A stretch of DNA of 64,000 bases from Aquatica leii (taxonomy: Eukaryota > Arthropoda > Insecta > Coleoptera > Lampyridae). Shown here piece by piece: positions 55,673 to 64,000 of the stretch (position 1 is its first letter; every line of letters begins with the position of its first letter). The notes under the pieces were generated by a model. It was not told the DNA's origin. It did no database searches and saw nothing but the letters and a program-made list of their open reading frames with translations. The stretch covers positions 67,329,389-67,393,388 of the forward strand of contig CM069435.1 of NCBI GenBank assembly GCA_035610365.1. Reading direction: 5' to 3'. The translations under genes were made by a program, and so were the position numbers.

Positions 55673-57607
55673 ATGCCAAGACAACGTGTTAGGAAGACAA
55701 CGCGAGGGCAATGCGATATAGCACAATATAAAAATGCATGTGACGAAGTAAAGGCTGGTAGTTCCTTAAGAAAAGCGGCACAAAAGTATGATATTAATCA
55801 CAGTTCTTTACTAAGATACATCAAAAAACGAAATGTAGGTGAAGAAGACCAAAAAGAAGATATAGAAATGGGGGTAATTTACGTAGCACACAACAGAGTT
55901 TTCACGAAAGACCAAGAAAATATTCTTTCAAAGTATTTGATTCGCTGCTCTGACATATACTTTGGTCTTCCTTCCAAGGAAGTTAGAAAGTTGGCGTACG
56001 AATTGAGCGTCAAATATGACTTAAAGCGACCAAAAACTTGGGATGAGCAAAAAACAGCTGGCGAAGAATGGTTTCGTTCATTCATGAAACGAAATCCAGA
56101 ACTGTCTGTACGTGCGGCACAAGCTACTAGTCTATCGAGAGCCACAAGTTTCAATAAAACCAATGTAGATGCTTTTTACAATAACCTGCAGGCTGTAATG
56201 GATCGTTACAAATTTGAGCCTCAAGACATTTACAACGTGGATGAAACCGGCATCACTACGGTTCAAAAACCTGATCGAGTAGTGGCTAGGCGTGGTGCAC
56301 GACAAGTTGGAGCGTTGACCTCAGCTGAAAGAGGTACGTTAGTCACTTTGGTTTTTGCAGGCAATGCTTTGGGTAACGCAATACCTCCCATGTTTGTTTT
56401 TCCTCGAGTTCGCTATCAAGAACATTTTATTAGAGATGGACCTGTTGGATCAACAGGAGCAGCAAATCCTTCAGGATGGATGCAAAATCAGACTTTTCTC
56501 GTTTTCTTAGAGCACTTCAAGAAATATACGATTTGTTCTCCTTCTCATAAGGTTTTATTAGTACTCGACAACCATTCATCACACGTCCATATTAATGCTT
56601 TGGACTTTTGCAAAGGAAGAGGAATTGTGCTACTTTCATTTCCTCCCCACTGTTCACACAAGCTCCAGCCTCTGGATCGTTCCGTATATGGACCATTAAA
56701 AAAAATTGTTAACACGACTTGTGATGCATGGATGAGAAATCACCCTGGAAAAACAATGTCGATCTATGACGTGCCAGGCATTATAGCAACTGCAATGCCA
56801 CTTGCAATTACTCAAGCAAACCTTCAAGCTGGATTTCGCAAAACAGGAATATATCCTTTTAATCGCAACTTGTTCACGGATATTGATTTTGCACCAGCAT
56901 TTGTTACGGATAGACCGGATCCACATGGAGAAGAAAAGAATATTCAGCGTAATCGTATAGAGAACGATGAATCAGCACAAATACCGCCTCCTCTGCTTGT
57001 GTCAATTACTGAATACGTTCATCCAGAATGTTCAGATGTTTCTCCAACACCTCGAGCGACATCGGATATTCAGATAAAATTAACAAGCAAGTCCACAACC
57101 AATCAAGTAACTGATACTTCCACTCTTATTTGCCCAACTACACCCAGGCAGAATAATGAACAATATCAACCTGCGCTGCCAATCGCATCTACCAGTGCTT
57201 TATCTGATTTTTCACCAGAAGAATTACGACCGCTTCCAAAAGCTGCGCCTCGAAACATAACAAACCGAGGTCGTAAGACAAGAAAATCAACGATATATAC
57301 AGACACACCCGAAAAAGAGGCAATACGACAGGAACACGACGCAAAATTAAGTCGAGAAAAAGCCAAACAGATTAAAAAAAAAATATATCAACAAACAACT
57401 ACACCAAAAGCAAAGAAGAAGAAAACTATTACTCCACCCGAATCTTCAGAAGAAGAAGAATATTACTGCCTTGTTTGCGTGATGCCATATTCTGAGAGCA
57501 GACCTCGAGAAAAATGGATTCAATGCACCGGTTGTCGGTTATGGGCTCATGAAGAATGCTCTGATGGTAGTCCTACGTACCTTTGCCACAACTGTGAGTC
57601 TGAATAG
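55673..57607 (+). CDS. Pogo-type transposase with C-terminal PHD-like zinc finger
   Basis: This is a 644-residue DDE transposase that would cut and paste the element at TA sites. Residues about 18-52 form a psq-type helix-turn-helix (AGSSLRKAAQKYDINHSSLL). A second, CENP-B-like DNA-binding region follows to about 165 (LPSKEVRKLAYELS, EEWFRSFMKRNP). The DDE core has Asp190 (YNVDETGIT), Asp299 (VLLVLDNHSSH) and Asp335 (LQPLDRSVYGPLK), a DD35D spacing. GFRKTGIYPFNR ends the core. A low-complexity, Lys-rich linker follows, then eight zinc ligands, C599, C602, C618, C621, H626, C629, C638 and C641, in PHD-finger (C4HC3) order. The ATG is the first in frame; it directly follows TTTCTTTTATAG, which looks like a splice acceptor, so a 5' non-coding exon is possible. 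No frame break. Confidence 0.92.
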   Translation: MPRQRVRKTTRGQCDIAQYKNACDEVKAGSSLRKAAQKYDINHSSLLRYIKKRNVGEEDQKEDIEMGVIYVAHNRVFTKDQENILSKYLIRCSDIYFGLPSKEVRKLAYELSVKYDLKRPKTWDEQKTAGEEWFRSFMKRNPELSVRAAQATSLSRATSFNKTNVDAFYNNLQAVMDRYKFEPQDIYNVDETGITTVQKPDRVVARRGARQVGALTSAERGTLVTLVFAGNALGNAIPPMFVFPRVRYQEHFIRDGPVGSTGAANPSGWMQNQTFLVFLEHFKKYTICSPSHKVLLVLDNHSSHVHINALDFCKGRGIVLLSFPPHCSHKLQPLDRSVYGPLKKIVNTTCDAWMRNHPGKTMSIYDVPGIIATAMPLAITQANLQAGFRKTGIYPFNRNLFTDIDFAPAFVTDRPDPHGEEKNIQRNRIENDESAQIPPPLLVSITEYVHPECSDVSPTPRATSDIQIKLTSKSTTNQVTDTSTLICPTTPRQNNEQYQPALPIASTSALSDFSPEELRPLPKAAPRNITNRGRKTRKSTIYTDTPEKEAIRQEHDAKLSREKAKQIKKKIYQQTTTPKAKKKKTITPPESSEEEEYYCLVCVMPYSESRPREKWIQCTGCRLWAHEECSDGSPTYLCHNCESE

Positions 57608-58045
57608 GAAAGCTAGGAGTTTTTTTGTGTTAGTTATAAATAGTTCCTTTTAAATCTAAAAAGTTATTTTTTAGTTCCTTTTATTTCTTTTTTATTTTTG
57701 TTTTTATTAAGTAGATTAGGATTATGACTTATTTTAGTATTTAGTAAAAAGACCAAAAAATGGTACTAAACTATTAATATAAATATTACTGTGATCTTCG
57801 TCCAATAAAACTTCATTAAAATACAATATTGTTAATTTTTTATATATGTTTCAACCGCCCCTGGTACTGGGGTCAGTTGAAACAAAAACACACTTCCATT
57901 TAATCAACTGTAGCAAAGTATCTATGATACCTAGAAGAATAATATGTTGAATACATTTGAAGCTTAAATTGCGCTCTTCAAATTGGTGTATTAACTTCAG
58001 AAATCCATCACATACGGGCGACGCAAGGGACAATTGAAGCAAAAT
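57608..58045 (+). other. 3' non-coding part of the pogo element
   Basis: AT-rich, with possible AATAAA signals (for example CCAATAAAACTT near 57800) and two decayed copies of the subterminal motif at 57847 and 57871. Confidence 0.6.
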
Positions 58046-58070
58046 TGTTTCAACCGTACCCAGTCTCCCC
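58046..58070 (-). repeat. Pogo right terminal inverted repeat (25 bp)
   Basis: Exact inverse of 55224-55248, followed by TA. Confidence 0.95.
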
Positions 58071-58072
58071 TA

Positions 58073-58450
58073 CATCCCTAGTTGTAACTGCATGAAAAAC
58101 TCTTAAATCTGTATGATTTGGTGTTGTATTGTTAATTCGATTTTTTAATCTTCGGTTTGGTTTGTCCAATATAACACACTTTGCAACCCGTACAGTCTAA
58201 CTTTTACACTACTTCATTTTTTTTTATGTATTTGCTTCTATACAGCATATTGTAAATAGTATTAGTTTTGTACATGATTATATTTATGTTAGGCTTAGTG
58301 TGCCAATCAGTAACTAACACACTTGTACTAACATCACTGATAAGTGTAACATCTAATAGTCGTAAAGATCTTTTTTTTTCTGTTTCAAAAGTAGATTTTA
58401 AACTTCTGTTTCGGAAATACATGTAACGATACCAGTAACATAGCATAATA
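58073..58450 (-). pseudogene. Penelope-like element relic (end of reverse transcriptase and GIY-YIG start)
   Basis: On the minus strand (58446 to 58073) the frame reads SLRLLDVTLISD, VLVTDWHTKPNIN, then IKKNEVV, a TAA stop, and in the same frame KLDCTGCKVCYIGQTK. LLDVT...VTDW-x-x-KP is typical of the thumb region of Penelope-like reverse transcriptases. C-x2-C followed by YIGQT is the start of their GIY-YIG endonuclease, which in these elements cuts the target DNA. The part expected between the two is missing, so the relic is internally deleted. It is cut off by the pogo element at 58072; I could not find its continuation on the other side of pogo. Confidence 0.7.
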
Positions 58451-60499
58451 AAGTGTGTAAGTCAATTTGTTTTTAAATGGCTCAAGTAAATCAAGCATTG
58501 TGAGAATATCAAAATAAGTAACGCTGGATTGGTCATGGCAGTACCAAAGATTTGAATTTAATAATTTGGACAATCTCGACTAACTCTAATGTATGGCTCT
58601 TTATTAAAAAAACAAATTGTACCAGTATACTTATTTTTGATAGCGTTTGACTAATATTTACACCTGACATATGTACTTTTATAAAACCGTATTTTATACG
58701 GTTAACTACTACAACATTTACATAATTTAGTCACCCGGTTCTGTCATCATTCAAATACTATTATTGTAATTACTTTAGTTAAACTTTCTGTCATTTTCAA
58801 GCAACCTGCATGCGCGTATTATTACAAATATATAACTTTTCAAATTACAATTTTATTTAATAAAATGTCTTTATAAATTCACCTAAAAGCACCTAAGTTA
58901 GCTTACAGAATCTACAAAATTGTTATATGCAAAAGCTGTTAAAACAAAAATTGCCTGAATAAAAGTAACATAAATCAGGTAAGTAATAATGGTCGTGAGT
59001 TACATTCTGAAAATGTGAATGATTAGGAGTATGCAAAAATACAAAAGTAAACGTCAAAATCAAAGGACACCAGGAAGCTTTATAGCTCAAGATGACTTCT
59101 GGACCTTGCCAACCATAGAACACGTCCGGTGAATCATATGCAATTTTTTTAAAATTAGTTCACAGTACGTGTATAGTTTATAAAAGAACATTTTTAATTG
59201 ATAAAGCAGTTGGATGCAGACTCTTTTTTGGAAAACAATAAGATGTGGTAGTGCTTTGGTTTCTCCAAGTTCAAGGTAGCAGGTTGCTGGTTTAAAATGT
59301 GTTTATAAAATAGTTAAGTGGGAAATTTTGGTTAGCGGATTTTATCGTTTGTCAAACACAGCTGTTTTTTCGTGAAATTATGAATAGAAAATTTAAATTC
59401 TCCTAACCGCCATTTATTTTTGTTCTGTAGCGGATCACCTCCAATTGCCAAGTTGCTGTAAATTTTACTAACGTAAAAAATGTTAAATCGGCGAAAATCA
59501 ACGTAAAAATATAAATTAGTTGAACACAAAATTTTTTGAAAATTCGAAATGACAAAGATGATTTGAAATACGTCAAAGCAATTAACTAACAGTGTTCAAA
59601 ACTTGACTAAATGCAAAAGTCAAATTAAAACTGGTGCGAATACGAGGGTTTGTCATAAAATACGCTAGAAAATCTAACACACTACATAAAAAGTAGTATT
59701 TGAATTTAGAAATGCAGTATCAATGCAGTTTAAATAACCACAAGTACATTAGGAAATTATTTCTTGTTTACATTTGTGCAGCATACCGCAACAATAATTT
59801 GAACTTTTCGAACTTGAAGAGATGTTAACAGCATTACAATTACTTTACTAAATTCCGAAACAACGCGAATTAGATTATCTTGTAAACTTGAGAAAACTAA
59901 TTATTAACAGTCTACAGATTTTTATTGATTTTTTAAGTAACACTAAACTTAGTTTGTAAGTTATATAATATAGCATAAATGTTAGAAAAAATAATTTAAG
60001 TTATTTTAATAGTACGTTTAATGTTCTGTTTATAATTTTTGAAACCCAGAGATAAAAGTAGTTTGTGATTGTATTTATTATTTTATAAACGCATCATAAT
60101 CTTTTAAGCGTAATAGAATTATTTTTTTACTGTAGTTTAGTTTATTTAAAGTTAATTCGATAGGATATCTTTACTTTTATTGCTGAATTTTTAAACATCA
60201 GTACTTGCAATTTTAAAAAATACTATTTAACTGTCAGTTGTAAAATCTCACTTCAATTTTTGTTTATGCAACAGCAGACAATCAGGTAGAAAACAATTAA
60301 AATGCTAAAATAAGCTTTGCCCTGCCATAACGTTTGTTATGCTATGTTTTACTTTCGACAAGAGCGTTTAAAAGACAAGAGAGTTTAAAAAGAGTGATTC
60401 TGAAAACATGACAAATTTAATGTTTGTACTACATTACTAGCAAAGTCTGTCAACTGACAATCAATTTAAAATGTTAGTATAGTTTATAAAATATTTTAT
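58451..60499. other. AT-rich non-coding stretch
   Basis: No gene recognised. The first 120 bp may still be decayed Penelope-like sequence. Confidence 0.4.
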
Positions 60500-61763
60500 G
60501 AACTGGACGACTGCTAACAGCACTCTCTTAGTCACGCAGTAATTCCTTTCTGGCCTGGTCAAAACATTGCTAAAATGTGCGATGATTGTTTTTTGTTCAA
60601 CAAACCAACGGTCACTTTTACTTGTCCATGAGTAGTTATTTCTTCGCTTGTCGACGTTCGAAATCGTACTGGTTGCTGGTAATTTTTTATTTTCTAATAA
60701 TATGTAAGGACAAATAATAATTTTTTATGTTGCTGTCAACCAGTAGCTAAACGCTTTGTGCATTGCTCTTACCATCGAAATAAATGCTGTTGAATTGCTT
60801 CATAAGCAATGCCATTTGAATGGTAATCTCCGGGGCATGACTAGATGAGGTTGACTTCCAGACTTTTGAGTGTTGTTCTTGTCTTCTTCTTAGGTTTAGC
60901 ACGGTGTCGTCGTACATAACTTATTTTACTGCAGTTTCAAGTCATCACTCCTTTTACTTGAAGGAGTCGTCGCACTATTTCTTTGATGCTTTCTTGTGTG
61001 TGCGCGGGTACTTTTGCAGCACAGCGAAGTTTATCGGTGCGGCGCTTAAAGGCTTGGGTTAAAACGCCTTCCAACGTCTTAAGTCAAGCTAACCTTAAAG
61101 ACTGCTGCGTTTTGCTGTGTCAATCTGTCGATGTCAACTTTGAACTCTTGAAAACTTTTGCCAGTTTTCTAAATCCCACTTTTTATTTAGAATTGGTACA
61201 CCTGTTGAAGATGAACATTTCCATTTCTCATTTTTAGTTTGTAATTTTTTTAAAAGTGGTTAAAAATAGTCGGCAAAGTTCTAAGCGTTTCTCCACGTAA
61301 GACCACTATTAAAAGACGTCGTTTTTTGTTTATTTCTCTAACCATTAGTTATAGCTGCGGCTTCAAATTGTTTGTGATAGGTTGGCTATGAAACTTTATC
61401 ATCAAACTTTGGAGGTACACCTTATAAACTTGTGAGTGGTCTCCTCCCGATGATTTATTAGTAAGTCATCGCTTGTGACACTTTTTTCATCATAATAATT
61501 TATTGGGTTTATTTTTTTGTCAAGTAGTTGCATTTTTTTCTAATTTTTGCTTTAGTTTGTTTTCTGTTTCTTGAATTTTTTTCTAATTTGTGTTCTAATT
61601 TGTCTTCTACTTTTTCTATTTTGTTTTCTAAATCTTCCTTTAAATTTAAAATACCGCTTTGCATTTTTTCTTGAACAGTTTTAATCTAGTTTTCTACATC
61701 AATCTATATTTGTTTTTTTATAGTTTCTATTTGATTTCCAATAGTAGTACGCATTTCATCCAT
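60500..61763 (-). pseudogene. LTR-retrotransposon gag (to protease region) relic
   Basis: On the minus strand the relic starts MDEMRTTIGNQIETIKKQI at 61763. It continues as a coiled coil (EKMQSGILNLKEDLENKIEK), then a gag core (PPKFDDKVS, PTYHKQFEAAA, HLQQVYQ, FQEFKVDIDRLTQQ), and ends in a stretch resembling the retropepsin neighbourhood (TSEEITTHGQVKVTVGLLNK). The PP-x-F/Y-D-G-x-(S)W...QFE and ...EVDIDRL...Q patterns are common in insect retrotransposon Gag proteins with an N-terminal coiled coil. There are many stops and shifts. No reverse transcriptase or LTR was found nearby, so it is a fragment. It is not related in sequence to the Gypsy element at 8895. Confidence 0.65.
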
Positions 61764-62455
61764 TTTTCTAAATTTTTTTTTATATATTATAATTATTGAT
61801 TCAAAAACATCACATGCATCTATGTTTATCGGCATTAATTATGACACAAACAAAAAGTTTAATGTAATATGCAGTCACTTTTAAAATACAATTTTTGTAT
61901 AACACCAAATTTTAATAATGACTAATTCTTTATTATTGAATGCCTAATTGTTTAAAGAACTGCAACAAACGGGGTTTAAGATCGTCCTACACCTGATAGC
62001 AATGCAAGGAATTTTACGATTTAACTATTTACACATAATTTATATATGATTATTATAAACCTAACTAAAAAAAAACAATAAAATGTAACTATATTTGAGT
62101 GAAACAATTTACAAATAATTTATATATAACTATCACTAGATATTTATAAACAAGGTTTGCGGATAACTTTCACTTTATTTATCCACACTTGTTGCAGTTG
62201 TTTGTTTTAACAACACATTCAGTTACACGATGTAATAATTTAAACGCACACGTAGTTCTTATACTTCCGACTAGACTAAACTAAATTTTCTTTTGGAAGC
62301 TTCTTACATTTTTACTGTAACCGCTTTGAGAACATTCTGTCTTTACCGCTAATTGCCTCGAACGATCTTAAATGAACTCATAGCATTCATGCATTTTAAT
62401 AGTTATCGTTATACTTGATTTCTTGTTTTTTAGTAATGTATTTTCATTTAGTATT
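61764..62455. other. AT-rich non-coding stretch
   Basis: Nothing recognised. Confidence 0.4.
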
Positions 62456-62640
62456 TTATGGAATAGTTTTCTTAATTCTGCGCTTAAGACTTTTCTCCGT
62501 GTTTAAAGTTTGTTATAGATTTAATCTAGTCCTGGCGTTTTCCAGTTTTTTACTTTTTATATGGCTTTGGTAATTTGCTCTGTTGTTGGTGATATTGTAA
62601 CTTTTCATTTTGTGTGTCTTTTGTTATTATTATATTATCT
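62456..62640 (-). pseudogene. LINE reverse transcriptase fragment
   Basis: On the minus strand a broken frame reads ISPTTEQITKAI, KVKNWKTPGLD, IYNKL and LSAELRKLFHKILNE, interrupted by stops. The pattern (EI-x-x-AI-x-x-LKN-x-K-(AS)PG-x-D-x-I) marks the N-terminal fingers of LINE reverse transcriptases. No catalytic motif is covered. Confidence 0.6.
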
Positions 62641-63559
62641 TTTATTCTATCGTTTCTTAGTGTTTATTTACAGTAATAATTAATTCTGTAAACGTTAATT
62701 GATTTTGTTTTACTAACTTTTCTTTTTTACCCGAGGGATATCCTCTCAATAACATCGGCAGAGATCTATTGAAATTAAAATAAATAAATTTATCAACGTC
62801 AATAATTTTTATTGAACGTTTTTTAATTAGAATGTTTATTAATAGTTGCAATTTAACAGTTACTGTATTTTATCATTATTTTATAGAAGGAAACAAAATT
62901 GACACGTGCACATATATTTCTGGTAGAGTTAAGAAATACTGTTTTTTATTATAAGCATAGTAAAAAAATATTTTTAACAAACAACATTTATTTTATTCAT
63001 TAAATTATTTTTTTAATTAAATGTGCGGATGCGTAAGTTATTTATTTTTTTGTAAGCAGAACATATAAGTAAAAGAAACAAAAAATAACAAAATGAGAAA
63101 GTTTTTAAAGGAATTGTTTCACAACTAAAATTTATAAAAATATATTCAAAATTTTAATAAAGATATTGAAAAAAGTACTTTAATAAACGTTATTTGATTT
63201 CTATGTAAGTTATTTTTATTGTAAAACAGTTTTTAAGCGTCGCAAGTAAATTGTTTCAGGTGTATATTACGTCATTGTGTACAAATTTCATGCAAAATAA
63301 CACCTCAACCTTCTTAACATTAGATTCTCATTAAATGGCTTCTTCAGATACCAATTTCTATAAAATATGTCCATAAAAATTGACTTTTATTGTACAAACA
63401 ATATTCCGCAAATACGTGAAAGTGGTGTCCACTAAATTTGCTTTAATTACTTCTTAATTACGCTAATTACAGTTGCAATCAATTTTAATTATCAATGCAT
63501 AACTGCGTTTATTTTAGTTTTAAATTAGAACAAGAGTAATTGTGTAATAATATAATTAT
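62641..63559. other. AT-rich non-coding stretch
   Basis: Nothing recognised. A 64-codon minus-strand frame at 62657-62851 is low-complexity. Confidence 0.4.
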
Positions 63560-63840
63560 GAACTCTACATCTACTTTAGGTCATCACGAGCAAGTCATAC
63601 GCGGGGTAGTGTAGAATGTGTACAATTATTTTAAAACTATTAATCCTTCAAATACATTAAAGAACTTAAAGAAATAAAATGCGCAGCAACTAAAGTGTTT
63701 ATTGCTACGGTGTCTAGAATTATCAAGGAAGGGAAAGCTGATGTAGAAAGGATTAAAAGGGTTGTGCGTCATCGTTACGGTCTATTTTCACGAAATTTAG
63801 GTAGCGTACAATTGAAAACAACAGAAAATTATTTGTAGAT
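63560..63840 (+). pseudogene. DDE transposase N-terminus, remnant
   Basis: Plus-strand pieces read TLGHHEQVIRGVV, NVYNYFK, then LKEIKCAATKVFIATVSRII and KEGKADVERI. A helix-turn-helix with AA-x-TGVS-x-x-TV-x-RI-x-KEG is frequent at the start of insect mariner/IS630-like transposases. A stop splits it and the rest beyond 63840 is not recognisable. The family is uncertain. Confidence 0.5.
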
Positions 63841-64000
63841 AAAAACGACATTTGAGCACTGAGGATTTTGTACTTGCAACGAATAAAATATTACCCCTCT
63901 TGTGTACAAAGATTTTTTACAATTCAAAATCATGGAATAATGGTAGTAAAAATGGGCTAAATTGTAAGATATCTCAACAGGGTTTCTAAATGGTTGTAGT
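63841..64000. other. End of window, AT-rich
   Basis: Nothing recognised. Confidence 0.4.

Larger units (their letters stand above)
55224..58070 (+). mobile_element. Pogo-type DNA transposon, apparently intact
   Basis: This 2847-bp element has perfect 25-bp terminal inverted repeats (55224-55248 and 58046-58070, starting GGGGAGACTGGGTACGG), with TA on both outer sides (55222-55223, 58071-58072), the target duplication expected of Tc1/mariner/pogo elements. A single uninterrupted 644-codon transposase gene fills the middle. The motif GGTACGGTTGAAACA recurs at 55234, 55250, 55591, 55615 and 55637, and in inverse at the right end, with decayed copies near 57847 and 57871; these are probable transposase-binding sites. 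Perfect ends and an open gene suggest recent or current activity. Confidence 0.93.

Noticed and set aside
1-64000. CRISPR arrays, bacterial operons, rRNA genes
   Set aside because: None seen; sequence character, splice sites and mobile elements are those of an animal nuclear genome.

Overview
The window is AT-rich eukaryotic nuclear DNA. One exon encodes a piece of the arthropod NMDA-type glutamate receptor subunit 2, and the mobile elements (Ty3/Gypsy, APE-type LINEs, Tc1/mariner, pogo, Penelope-like) are those usual in insects. An insect is the best guess, possibly a beetle; the sequence alone does not fix the species. There are no bacterial-style operons, and no CRISPR arrays or rRNA genes were seen. 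tRNA genes were not screened by computation.

Host genes are sparse. The only confident one is the Nmdar2 exon at 3981-4336 (+). A second 200-bp exon-like segment at 30800-30999 (+) has good splice sites and an open frame, but I do not recognise the protein. Much of the window may be intron of Nmdar2 or of an unknown gene, filled with repeats.

Layout: 1-1330 copy 1 of a dispersed repeat (other copies at 31500-33700 and 52180-54090); 3981-4336 Nmdar2 exon; 5499-7165 and 7196-7540 antisense LINE relics; 7828-15306 a hairpin-rich terminal-inverted-repeat element split by a complete Ty3/Gypsy retrotransposon (8895-14887); 19720-24339 a full-length LINE with a perfect 16-bp target duplication; 27202-30153 a decayed Tc1-like transposon with very long inverted repeats; 35540-38345 an antisense LINE relic; 42262-46466 a composite foldback region; 47615-48510 a tandem duplication; 49874-50000 a 127-bp MITE; 55224-58070 an apparently intact pogo-type transposon beside a Penelope-like relic; 60500-61763 a gag relic; 62456-62640 and 63560-63840 small reverse transcriptase and transposase relics.

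The most unusual object is the Gypsy element. Its 291-bp LTRs look identical and its 5-bp target duplication is perfect. Its Gag-Pol polyprotein carries an extra domain between RNase H and integrase that I recognise as a TARG1/OARD1-like macrodomain (ADP-ribose-binding/hydrolase fold), with the positions of both catalytic residues conserved. In some lentiviruses a dUTPase sits at the same place. The element would therefore carry its own ADP-ribosylation eraser.

The pogo transposon is the other element that looks functional. It has perfect 25-bp inverted repeats, TA target duplications, repeated subterminal motifs and a 644-residue DD35D transposase ending in a PHD-type zinc finger.
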